From: Bacteroidota bacterium
Lineage (GTDB): Bacteria > Bacteroidota > Rhodothermia > Balneolales > Balneolaceae
Direction: 5' to 3'
Length of the DNA stretch: 22,431 bases
Assembly (NCBI GenBank): GCA_024635465.1
Contig: JAGXIS010000146.1
Location: 1-22,431 of the forward strand
Shown: piece by piece, positions 16,064 through 22,431 of the stretch
Layout: every line of letters begins with the position of its first letter
How positions within the stretch are numbered: the first letter of the stretch is position 1
Translations under genes and position numbers: made by a program
The notes under the pieces: model-generated
Seen by the model: only the letters and a program-made list of their open reading frames with translations
Databases searched by the model: none
What the model was told of the DNA's origin: nothing

Positions 16064-16333
16064 TTAAAATTTGATTGTTCCGCGTGTTCCTGTAACTACA
16101 ATAGAAATCATCATAACAGCGACCATAAAGACTACGGTAGCTACACCAGCCTGATCAATTGACCCCATGGTGGCATAGGATGCTCCAAATACCACTACCG
16201 GGACGAGCATTACAGAGACTCTTTTGAAATCTGATTTCCCATTTATAATATTTCTGACCCCGGAAATCAGGATGAATATCACCCCGACTACGATCAGTCC
16301 TAAAGTTAACCCAATTGCTAAGCTATCAAACAT
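16064..16333 (-). CDS. Small three-helix membrane protein inside the exb operon, unknown function
   Basis: This 89-residue protein matches no family I can name. Three hydrophobic segments are predicted by eye at about 5-25 (LAIGLTLGLIVVGVIFILISG), 40-56 (VSVMLVPVVVFGASYAT) and 63-82 (AGVATVVFMVAVMMISIVV). They are joined by a short basic loop (NIINGKSDFKR) and end in the basic tail TGTRGTIKF. The ATG is preceded by a strong GAGGAG ribosome-binding site (16339-16344), unusual beside the weak sites of most genes here, so the ORF is probably real and well translated. It lies 42 bp after exbB and 11 bp before exbD, in the same transcription unit. Position suggests an accessory subunit or assembly factor of the proton channel; this is context only. 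Confidence 0.8.
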   Translation of the reverse strand: MFDSLAIGLTLGLIVVGVIFILISGVRNIINGKSDFKRVSVMLVPVVVFGASYATMGSIDQAGVATVVFMVAVMMISIVVTGTRGTIKF

Positions 16334-16375
16334 AGTATCTCCTCTTTAAAATTTGATTTTGAGGACGCTTATCAA

Positions 16376-17092
16376 TTAAGCGTCACCCTTTGCTGCGTCT
16401 TGTTCAGGAACAATCTGCTTTCCTTGTTGGAGGAGTACAATTGAATCAATCAATGTGATGGAACTTTCTTCCATATCAGCGATTAATCGGTCAATCTTGG
16501 ACACACAGTAATTATATCCAATTTGAAGGATAATACCAGCCAGAAGTCCACCGGCAGTCGTAAGAAGTGCAATTTTAATACCACGAGCAACCAGACTGGG
16601 AGAAATATCCGCAGCGGCTTCGATAGCATCAAACGCTTCAATCATACCAACAACAGTTCCAAGGAATCCAAGGAGTGGTGCAATTGCAATGAAGAGTGCG
16701 AGCCAAACCAGACCTCTTTCGAGAAAACTCATCTCGATAGATCCATAAGTTGTGATGGCCTTTTCAGCAGCGTCGATTCCTTCATCAGCTCTCATCAAGC
16801 CGGCTTGGAATACAGAGGCTACCGGACCTCTTGTTTTGGCACATAGTTCCTGAGCAGCGGGAATCCCACCCTCCTGGAGTGCCTGTTGTACTTCGAGGAC
16901 AAATTTTCTTGTGTTGATATCTGCAAGGTTCAATGTAATGATTCTTTCTAGGAAGATCGCTAGGCCGAGAACCAATGCAACCAATACCGGCCACATAAAT
17001 TCACCACCTTCGTTAAATTTCTCTACTAAGACATTGAAAAAGCCAGCATCAGCCCCAGCTTGAAGAAAAAAGAGAGCTAAAGATGAAGTCAT
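16376..17092 (-). CDS. ExbB/TolQ/MotA-family proton channel protein
   Basis: The 238-residue protein forms the pentameric inner-membrane proton channel that works with ExbD/TolR. Three membrane helices are visible: about 33-52 (MWPVLVALVLGLAIFLERII), 128-155 (LVWLALFIAIAPLLGFLGTVVGMIEAF) and 170-195 (ALLTTAGGLLAGIILQIGYNY). The large cytoplasmic loop lies between the first and second. The family's conserved threonines are present in GFLGTVVGM and LLTTAGG. It opens the operon exbB - small protein - exbD - exbD, with GGAG about 9 nt upstream of the ATG and a 601-bp non-coding region in front. No tonB or tolA follows. Whether it powers the receptor at 6981-9899, a Tol-Pal system or something else cannot be decided here. 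Confidence 0.95.
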   Translation of the reverse strand: MTSSLALFFLQAGADAGFFNVLVEKFNEGGEFMWPVLVALVLGLAIFLERIITLNLADINTRKFVLEVQQALQEGGIPAAQELCAKTRGPVASVFQAGLMRADEGIDAAEKAITTYGSIEMSFLERGLVWLALFIAIAPLLGFLGTVVGMIEAFDAIEAAADISPSLVARGIKIALLTTAGGLLAGIILQIGYNYCVSKIDRLIADMEESSITLIDSIVLLQQGKQIVPEQDAAKGDA

Positions 17093-17693
17093 ACTATTAC
17101 TCCGAGTTATGTTTTGGTTTTATGCTTAATTTGACAGCAAAATGATAGATCATTTAGGTCATAAAGTCAAAATATCAATTTAAAAATTAACATTCTAAGA
17201 TTATTACCGTTAATCACATCTTACTAATCTTTATTTGTTCTATTGGAATATATTAGATGAAACGGCTAAGTGCCAAACTCTTTATCATTTTTTTCAGATT
17301 TTTAATCTTTCGTAACACTCTTTCTTAATTATCACATCAAAAAAGTTCGATTTATGATCTAAATCAACAGCTTTAGACTCGTGTAGATCTTAATTAAATA
17401 TTATTAAAGTTCCTTAATTCTATAAATAATCCGATATTTTCCCACTGAATTTCAGTGATATTGAGATTTATTTATTTCAATTTATCAAGGGTAATTCAGA
17501 TTAAAACCACTCTAAGCTCCTCAAGAATTATCATTACATCTGTAAAAAAACTTTTAGAACACTGTTATAAAAGAGGAACCTACTGAATCAATTATACTCA
17601 GTTGTTCTATGATTACGCTTAAAAAAACTATAGTCAAAAAAAAAGCGCCCCTTAAAGAGACGCTTTTTAATTTCATTTAAAATGAAGTGATAA
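17093..17693. other. Long AT-rich intergenic region upstream of exbB
   Basis: About 600 bp carry no ORF that I can support on either strand. They hold the ompA-gene terminator at the right end, a 7-bp-arm inverted repeat CACTGAA-T-TTCAGTG at 17443-17457 and many A/T runs. The exbB promoter must lie within it but no consensus was convincing. The size is unusual for this gene-dense window. Confidence 0.5.
17636..17668 (-). terminator. Intrinsic terminator after the OmpA-like lipoprotein gene
   Basis: On the minus strand GCGTCTC and GGGGCGC pair over 7 bp with two G-U wobbles, around a 5-nt loop, extended by A-T pairs and followed by a run of nine T. The wobble pairs work only in minus-strand RNA. 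The stem starts 25 bp after the stop of the lipoprotein gene. Confidence 0.88.
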
Positions 17694-18230
17694 TTACATC
17701 GTTGAATTAAGCGGATGTGATTCTGCACGTCTGTTTTTCTCACAACCCGGTGTATTACTGTCCATTTCTGCTTCAGAACATGGAATTGGTGCTTTCCCTA
17801 AACCTCTTGAGTCAATTCTGGATTCATCAATACCGTTTGATGTATAAAAAGATACAACGGATGAAGCTCTTCTCAAGCTTAGTCTTAGATTGTATTGGTC
17901 GCCACCTACATGATCAGTATATGCATCAACCCGAACTCTGGTGTTTGGGTTTGAACGAAGTTCTTCTACGTTTTGAGCAAGCAACATTGCAGCACGATCC
18001 GTAATTGTATCCATGTCAAAGTTGAAATTAACAGTTTGTAACTCTTCAACAATTTCAGGCTCCGGTTCTGGCTCCGGTTCTGGCTCCGGCTCTGGCTCTT
18101 CAACTTCGACGGTCACTTCAGGTTCTGGTTCCGGCTCAACAATTTCCTCCGCAGTACGGCAGGAACTAAAAAGTATACTTAAGGCCAATAATAGGATAAC
18201 AATTGAAAAACGATTAAATGATAGATTCAT
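17694..18230 (-). CDS. OmpA-family (Pal-like) peptidoglycan-associated lipoprotein
   Basis: The 178-residue protein has a lipoprotein signal ending in lipobox LFSSC (C24). A Pro-Glu repeat spacer (about 30-62, mostly EPEP) follows, then a single OmpA C-terminal domain (about 66-172). The domain shows FNFDMDTI, AYTDHVGGDQYNLRLSLRRASSVVSFY and NGIDESRIDSRGLGKAPIP with a final KNRR, the usual set for binding meso-diaminopimelate in peptidoglycan. A Cys pair (PCSEAE...PGCEKN) may form a disulfide in the loop before NRR. It would tether the outer membrane to the cell wall. Size and lipidation resemble Pal, and the next operon is ExbB/ExbD-like, but 601 bp separate them and tolA/tolB are not seen. 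The spacer is built from DNA hexamers that could vary in number. Confidence 0.92.
   Translation of the reverse strand: MNLSFNRFSIVILLLALSILFSSCRTAEEIVEPEPEPEVTVEVEEPEPEPEPEPEPEPEIVEELQTVNFNFDMDTITDRAAMLLAQNVEELRSNPNTRVRVDAYTDHVGGDQYNLRLSLRRASSVVSFYTSNGIDESRIDSRGLGKAPIPCSEAEMDSNTPGCEKNRRAESHPLNSTM
18058..18138 (-). repeat. In-frame hexanucleotide repeats encoding the Glu-Pro spacer
   Basis: Seven RGARCC-type hexamers (18058-18099, seen as GGCTCC/GGTTCT/GGCTCT on the plus strand) encode Glu-Pro pairs. A second block of three, the last degenerate, is at 18121-18138, separated by VTVEVE codons. A 6-bp unit keeps the frame, so copy-number change would only lengthen or shorten the lipoprotein spacer. 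Confidence 0.85.
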
Positions 18231-18421
18231 AGTGTGTATAGTTAGTAATTATGATATTAAATTCAAAAATCAGAAAAGAACTACTCATTTGCAATACTTT
18301 TTAGAAAAAAAATATTATTTCATTCTTTGTTTAAAAAATTTCGACTAAAACCGATTGAGCCTTTTTTAATATTTGAAATTAAATCAGTTCTCAATTTTCG
18401 ATAACCTCTCTGTACTTCATC

Positions 18422-18460
18422 AAAAAAACACCCATTATTCCATCAAAACAACGAGTGCTT
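18422..18460 (-). terminator. Weak candidate terminator after dsbD
   Basis: On the minus strand AAGCACTC and GGGTGTTT can form an 8-bp stem using two G-U pairs around a 19-nt loop, followed by about seven T. It begins 20 bp after the dsbD stop. The long loop and wobbles make it less certain than the others. Confidence 0.45.
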
Positions 18461-18479
18461 CATACGCCAAAAATAATAT

Positions 18480-20405
18480 CTAATTATTCAGTCGTTGATA
18501 TCTATCAATACCTCTATCGAGAAACTCTGTAAATTCTTCAGTTCGGGTAAAACCGATCAGTTGATCCAGTACACGGCCCGTATGTGGATCAACAATTGCA
18601 TAAGTCGGTAGTGCAAGGGTTCCGGTTAACTCAAATTGAAAGGTTTGATTCTCTGATGCCCGGGGACCCCCATCAGTGTATAGTTTTACTTTTTCCATCA
18701 TCTCAAATCGCTCAATGACACTCTGCTGTGGAAACACAGTACTCTCCATTGCACGACAATTGGTGCAGGTATACCCCGTAAAATCAACAAACAGGGGCAT
18801 GTTCTGAGTAATCGCATTATCTACAGATTCATCATAATTATCAGACCATGTATCAATGGCTGACCCACCGCCCCCAGCTGAGCCAATTGAGTTTACCACA
18901 CTTACATCCGTTGCCTGACGAGCCGGTAGCCATGCATCCCAAATACCCATTGAAGCACCCAGTAACCCGGGAATCAAATAGAAACTGAAAAGTATAAATG
19001 GCATTGCAAGCAATAATCGTCCGGTTGTAATCGATGTAGGTTTCTCCTCACCATGAAGTGCAAATGTCCCAAGCAAGTAGAGTCCACCGATAAAAAACAG
19101 TGTCATCCAGAAAGCAATGCCGAGGGGTCTTGTAATTAAACCCCATTGCCATATAATATCTGCATTAGCGAGAAATTTTACTGCGGCAGCCAATATTATA
19201 ATTCCCAAAACAACTTTAACCACATTCATCCATGCACCGCTTTTGGGAAGTGACTCTAGATAACCCGGAAACATCGCAAACAGCACAAAGGGGCTCGCAA
19301 ATGCAGTTGAGAAGCCCAACATACCCACGATTGGGAAAAACCACTCCCCTCCTGTTGTAGCAGCCAATATAGCCCCCACAAAAGGAGCCGTACAAGAAAA
19401 TGACACCGCACTGATTGTTGAACCCATAAACAGCGTTCCTACAATTCCACTTCCCTCATTACTTTTTTTATTCAGCCAATTTGTTAATTGATAGGGCAAT
19501 CGGAGTTCAAACATGCCAAGTAAACTGACTCCAAAAAGGACAAACATAATACCGATCGTCAGGTTTACCCACGGATTCGATGCAAACTGACTTACCCCGG
19601 CAACTCCTAAAATGAGAGCAAGCAGACCTCCGATTGCCGTGAAAATGACGACAATAGAGAGCCCAAAAATAGTGGCCTGACCCCAACTGGTTCTCTTCTT
19701 ATCTTCTCCCTTGCCTTGGTTTGAGAAATACGACACCACTAAAGGTATCAGGGGAAATACACAGGGAGTCAGTAGAGCTGCAAACCCTGCTGTAATGGCG
19801 AGCCATAAAAATCCCCATATAGAATCAGATGCGATGTTGGAGTCGCTTGTCAGAGCGAAATCATCACTATTGTCTTGATCCAAACCTGCTTCCGGAAAAT
19901 CAGTAAAGGGATCATCTGATACCCCTGAAATGGTAACCACCCCTTCAATAGTTTTGGTCTTTGGAGGTAAACAAGATCGATCATCACAAACTTGATAAAG
20001 AACATCTATTTGTATGGTTTCCTCACCTTGCACATCACTCTTGAATGCGACTGGAATAGTAAATTGTGGATTACCTGAATGCCAGCCTAAATCTGTATTA
20101 AAATTAGGATCAAAAGCAATTATGGCCTCAGTTTCTGTAACTTCACCTGCAATCGCCATGTTATCACTGGCAGATGAAAATGATGTAGGGTAGGGTCCGG
20201 CATCCGGATCATTTAAAATGGAATAAAGGTGCCAAGGGCTTTCAATGTCTGCCTCTATGACTACTTCAAATACCTCCCCTGCTTCAACGCTGTCCGGAAT
20301 TGTGATTAATTCGTAATTAACCGGATCTAATAGTTGACTATATACAAAAAATGGGAACAGCACCAAGAGTGCTATTCCCATTAGATATGCTTTTATGATC
20401 TTCAT
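18480..20405 (-). CDS. dsbD: Thiol:disulfide interchange protein DsbD
   Basis: DsbD passes electrons from cytoplasmic thioredoxin across the inner membrane to extracytoplasmic thiol proteins. All three modules are in the 641-residue protein. After a signal peptide (about 1-23), the N-terminal immunoglobulin-like alpha domain (about 25-170) carries C140 and C145 in VCDDRSCLPP. The hydrophobic core (about 195-490) has multiple helices and the two redox cysteines C215 (LLTPCVFPL) and C338 (SFSCTAPF). The C-terminal thioredoxin-like domain (about 510-641) has the CxxC pair C547-C550 (TCTNCRAMES). The spacer before the thioredoxin domain holds a Gly-rich GSAGGGGSA. It lies 118 bp downstream of rplI on the same strand. 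Every redox cysteine is present, so it should be functional. Confidence 0.95.
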   Translation of the reverse strand: MKIIKAYLMGIALLVLFPFFVYSQLLDPVNYELITIPDSVEAGEVFEVVIEADIESPWHLYSILNDPDAGPYPTSFSSASDNMAIAGEVTETEAIIAFDPNFNTDLGWHSGNPQFTIPVAFKSDVQGEETIQIDVLYQVCDDRSCLPPKTKTIEGVVTISGVSDDPFTDFPEAGLDQDNSDDFALTSDSNIASDSIWGFLWLAITAGFAALLTPCVFPLIPLVVSYFSNQGKGEDKKRTSWGQATIFGLSIVVIFTAIGGLLALILGVAGVSQFASNPWVNLTIGIMFVLFGVSLLGMFELRLPYQLTNWLNKKSNEGSGIVGTLFMGSTISAVSFSCTAPFVGAILAATTGGEWFFPIVGMLGFSTAFASPFVLFAMFPGYLESLPKSGAWMNVVKVVLGIIILAAAVKFLANADIIWQWGLITRPLGIAFWMTLFFIGGLYLLGTFALHGEEKPTSITTGRLLLAMPFILFSFYLIPGLLGASMGIWDAWLPARQATDVSVVNSIGSAGGGGSAIDTWSDNYDESVDNAITQNMPLFVDFTGYTCTNCRAMESTVFPQQSVIERFEMMEKVKLYTDGGPRASENQTFQFELTGTLALPTYAIVDPHTGRVLDQLIGFTRTEEFTEFLDRGIDRYQRLNN

Positions 20406-20523
20406 TTAAACTTAAGTGAGATTGAAACTTTACATGGATGAATCTAAGTCCACCTATTGATTTATGATGTCAAAACCCTGATATTCCATCCAACAATAAA
20501 TGGACGCCCTTTCGATCCCTGTA

Positions 20524-20970
20524 TCACTCCTCTTTAACAACCCAAACTTTAACCTTTGGATTCAAATCACCCATTAGATCAACGGTTGCTGTATACTCAC
20601 CCAAAGAATTAATATCCTGATCCATCGATATTTTCCTTCTGTCAATGATTATACCCCGTTCTTCAAGAGCCTCAGCTACCTGAATATTAGTGACTGTTCC
20701 AAAAATCTTGTCGTCCTCACCAACCGTAGCAGAAATGGTCACGGATGTAGCTTCGAGTTGCTCCGCTAATTCAGCAGCAGCCTCAACTGTGAGAGTTGCT
20801 CTCAACTCAGCTTCTCGCTTCATGTGCTCGTAATTCTTAATGGCACCTTCAGTCGCCATCACAGCTTTATTTTGAGGGATTAGGTAATTACGACCATATC
20901 CCGGCTTCACATCAACAAGTTCGCCGGCACTTCCCAATTTTTCGATATCTTCTTTTAGTAGAACTTTCAT
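20524..20970 (-). CDS. rplI: 50S ribosomal protein bL9
   Basis: This is a 148-residue ribosomal protein of the large subunit, located near the L1 stalk. The N-terminal rRNA-binding domain (1-50) reads MKVLLKEDIEKLGSAGELVD, then VKPGYGRNYLIPQNKAVMAT, the bL9 signature. A long connecting helix (about 45-75) and the C-terminal domain (about 85-148, with GEDDKIFGTVT and INSLGEYTATV) follow. Length is normal. It is the third gene of the canonical rpsF-rpsR-rplI operon, 10 bp after rpsR. No clear terminator follows before dsbD. Confidence 0.98.
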   Translation of the reverse strand: MKVLLKEDIEKLGSAGELVDVKPGYGRNYLIPQNKAVMATEGAIKNYEHMKREAELRATLTVEAAAELAEQLEATSVTISATVGEDDKIFGTVTNIQVAEALEERGIIIDRRKISMDQDINSLGEYTATVDLMGDLNPKVKVWVVKEE

Positions 20971-20980
20971 GTTGATTTGC

Positions 20981-21232
20981 CTATCTCATATTTTCATTAA
21001 CGTATGGAATAAGAGCTAAGAAACGAGCTCTCTTTACAGCAGTTGCAAGCTGACGCTGATGTTTGGCACTTGTGCCGGTTACGCGTCTTGGTAAAATTTT
21101 ACCCTGGTCATTGATAAATTTTTCCAGAATCTCAGTCTGCTTATAGTCTATATACTCAAAACCGGCTTGTGTAAACTTACAAGCTTTACTCTTTAAATGT
21201 CCCTTCTTCGGGTGTGATGGATTGTTAATCAT
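20981..21232 (-). CDS. rpsR: 30S ribosomal protein bS18
   Basis: This is an 83-residue small-subunit protein that forms a heterodimer with bS6 on 16S rRNA. It shows the family core [20 protein letters not shown], then [20 protein letters not shown] and [14 protein letters not shown]. Only one Cys is present (KACKF), so this is not a CxxC zinc-binding form. The start is ATG at 21230-21232, with GGAG about 10 nt upstream. It lies 29 bp after rpsF and 10 bp before rplI, the standard order. Confidence 0.98.
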   Translation of the reverse strand: MINNPSHPKKGHLKSKACKFTQAGFEYIDYKQTEILEKFINDQGKILPRRVTGTSAKHQRQLATAVKRARFLALIPYVNENMR

Positions 21233-21261
21233 AATTCGTGCTCCGTGTAGATTTAAATAGT

Positions 21262-21645
21262 CTAATTATCGTCGTCTTGATCTTCTTCGTCTTCCGGCTC
21301 AACAAAAACAGGTAACTCCCCATTTTTTCTGAGTTCATAGTAACGAAGCATTTTTGCATCATATTTCAACGTCATATATCTCATGACATCGTCATGAATT
21401 CTCATATTTTTTTCTATCATTTCGATAGCACTTCCCGGAGCATTGAAATAGAGATTAACATAATATCCGGTTCCTTTTTTGTCGATGTCGTAGGCAAGTT
21501 TTTTTGCTCCCCACTCATCTAACTCGACGATTTCACCGTCGTTCTTTTCGATAAGGTCGCTGATGAACTTAACCATCTCTGCAGTCTTGTCCTCTTCGAG
21601 AACAGGATTCAGTATGGCAGTCATTTCAAAAAAATCTTTTTTCAT
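21262..21645 (-). CDS. rpsF: 30S ribosomal protein bS6
   Basis: The 127-residue protein has the bS6 fold. [18 protein letters not shown] opens the first strand and helix, followed by [27 protein letters not shown] and later [16 protein letters not shown]. The C-terminal tail is strongly acidic ([12 protein letters not shown]), a feature often seen and sometimes the target of RimK-type glutamylation. The ATG at 21643-21645 begins MKKDFFEM; the Met at residue 8 is an alternative start closer to the usual bS6 N-terminus. It is first gene of rpsF-rpsR-rplI; its leader holds two hairpins that may serve S6:S18 feedback control. Confidence 0.97.
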   Translation of the reverse strand: MKKDFFEMTAILNPVLEEDKTAEMVKFISDLIEKNDGEIVELDEWGAKKLAYDIDKKGTGYYVNLYFNAPGSAIEMIEKNMRIHDDVMRYMTLKYDAKMLRYYELRKNGELPVFVEPEDEEDQDDDN

Positions 21646-21667
21646 TTACTGATCATTTTCTGTGGTT

Positions 21668-21756
21668 GTTTTCCAAAATCGGAAACAGTCATCGTACATT
21701 GTGTCGATAACAGAGCTAAGTAAGATACGATGAAAGGCTGGCTAATTCAATAGCCA
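21668..21756 (-). promoter_or_regulatory. Structured rpsF leader, possible S6:S18 autoregulatory element
   Basis: On the minus strand a hairpin TGGCTA-N6-TAGCCA (21739-21756) is followed by GTTTCC-GATTTT-GGAAAAC (21668-21686), about 22 nt before the rpsF ATG. The second hairpin contains a CCG trinucleotide, a hallmark of the S6:S18 mRNA-binding motif known in other bacteria. I did not fold the RNA, so the match to that motif is only suggestive. The first hairpin may instead belong to the end of the nuoN transcript. Confidence 0.35.
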
Positions 21757-21817
21757 TATCTAGATTAGATCACTTTCATAATACAAGCTATTTATAATTC
21801 TATAATAAATATGGCTA

Positions 21818-22431
21818 CTAGTAAAATGAACTGATCAATTCAATTAAACCATTTGTAGGCAGTACCGGTTCAATGCCGTAGTAGAGAGTTAGAATTGCAA
21901 GTAAAATCAGGGCGCTTTTAAATAGCATTCCCGGAGATCTCATTTCTACATCTTTGTGAGCCTCTTTAAAATAGAGATAGACCATCACCCTCAAGTAATA
22001 GTAGACACTTGCAGCGCTCGCAAGTACCCCAATTATTGCCAATGGAATGAGTCCCGCCTGAATAGCCGCTGCAAAAACATAATATTTTCCGATAAACCCG
22101 ACCATAGGTGGAATCCCGGCCAGTGAAAAGAGAAAAACTGATAACATGACTCCCATAACAGGAACTTTGAATCCCAGACCGGCATAACTGTCAATCTCAG
22201 TAAAGTCGAGACCATGATTTCTTTCATAATAAGCGATCACACCAAAAGCACCTACATTCATCAACGTGTATGCAAATAGATAATAAAGTACTCCTGTATA
22301 ACCCGCAGCAGTTCCAGCTGCTAAACCCACTAACAAATATCCGGCATGCGCTATACTAGAGTATGCTAGCATTCTTTTCACATTATCTTGAGCTAATGCT
22401 ATCAGATTACCTACAATCATTGTAATGATCG
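21818..22431 (-). CDS. nuoN: NADH-quinone oxidoreductase subunit N, C-terminal part (runs off the right edge)
   Basis: The frame is open through the right edge, so the 5-prime end of the gene is missing; about 204 codons are seen. NuoN is one of the antiporter-like proton-pumping membrane subunits of respiratory complex I. Diagnostic segments are VGNLIALAQDNVKRMLAYSSIAHAGY, which carries the conserved lysine of the discontinuous helix region, then YYLFAYTLMNVGAFGVI and SLAGIPPMVGFIGKYYVF, the last strongly conserved in NuoN/NuoM/NuoL. At least five hydrophobic helices can be counted. The tail is short (LIELISSFY). The ATG at 22418-22420 is internal, since in-frame codons (ATC ATT ACA) precede it. 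As the last gene of nuo operons in most genomes, it fits standing alone before rpsF with a 172-bp spacer. Confidence 0.95.
   Translation of the reverse strand, partial: IITMIVGNLIALAQDNVKRMLAYSSIAHAGYLLVGLAAGTAAGYTGVLYYLFAYTLMNVGAFGVIAYYERNHGLDFTEIDSYAGLGFKVPVMGVMLSVFLFSLAGIPPMVGFIGKYYVFAAAIQAGLIPLAIIGVLASAASVYYYLRVMVYLYFKEAHKDVEMRSPGMLFKSALILLAILTLYYGIEPVLPTNGLIELISSFY

Noticed and set aside
18013..18348. Plus-strand 111-residue ORF rich in Gly-Ser
   Set aside because: It is the antisense shadow of the Glu-Pro repeats of the OmpA-like lipoprotein gene; its Gly-Ser runs are explained by the hexamers.
20406..20523. TCCAT/ATGGA hairpin between rplI and dsbD as terminator
   Set aside because: Only 5 bp of stem with no adjacent T-run; could be chance in AT-rich DNA.

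Overview
The window looks like chromosomal, mostly housekeeping DNA from a low-GC (roughly 40 percent, by eye) Gram-negative member of the Bacteroidota/Balneolota/Rhodothermota group. Supporting signs are a TonB-dependent receptor with an N-terminal carboxypeptidase-like regulatory domain, lipoproteins with short lipoboxes, an ExbB-ExbD-ExbD cluster, FolE2, a DsbD with a C-terminal thioredoxin domain, and above all a single-chain E2-E1 2-oxoglutarate dehydrogenase (Kgd/OdhA type). That fusion is best known from Actinobacteria, but I recall it also in Balneola/Rhodothermus-like bacteria. The lineage is inferred from gene content; no 16S or other marker was read.

Layout. Base 1 lies inside a minus-strand oligoendopeptidase F-like gene whose N-terminus is at 446. 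A 308-bp divergent spacer leads to the only large plus-strand gene, the 1214-residue fusion enzyme (755-4399). It converges on a minus-strand methyltransferase-like gene through a heptanucleotide tandem array that contains both stop codons. All genes from there to the right end are on the minus strand. In transcription order, reading from the right edge leftward, they are: nuoN (partial); the ribosomal operon rpsF-rpsR-rplI; dsbD; a Pal-like OmpA lipoprotein; exbB - small membrane protein - exbD - exbD; thiL; ftsH; a beta-helix lipoprotein and its neighbouring TonB-dependent receptor; a PTPS-family enzyme and folE2; and the methyltransferase.

How the genes fit together. ExbB/ExbD can energise TonB-dependent uptake (receptor and lipoprotein at 6981-11515) or a Tol-Pal-like system (OmpA lipoprotein at 17694-18230); no tonB, tolA or tolB is visible. 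FolE2 and the PTPS-like enzyme are consecutive pterin-pathway enzymes acting from GTP. FtsH and DsbD serve membrane and envelope protein quality control. Kgd and NuoN belong to the TCA cycle and the respiratory chain.

Regulatory structure is clearest as intrinsic terminators on the minus strand after the receptor, the beta-helix lipoprotein, the second exbD and the OmpA gene, with a weaker one after dsbD. Two of them lie immediately upstream of another same-strand gene (the receptor and thiL), which suggests attenuation or read-through control. I found no rRNA, tRNA, CRISPR array, prophage or transposase. No convincing new multi-gene system is present. The most unusual items are the heptamer array, the repeat-flanked methyltransferase, the human-like PTPS motif, the three-helix protein inside the exb operon, and altered metal-ligand positions in ThiL.
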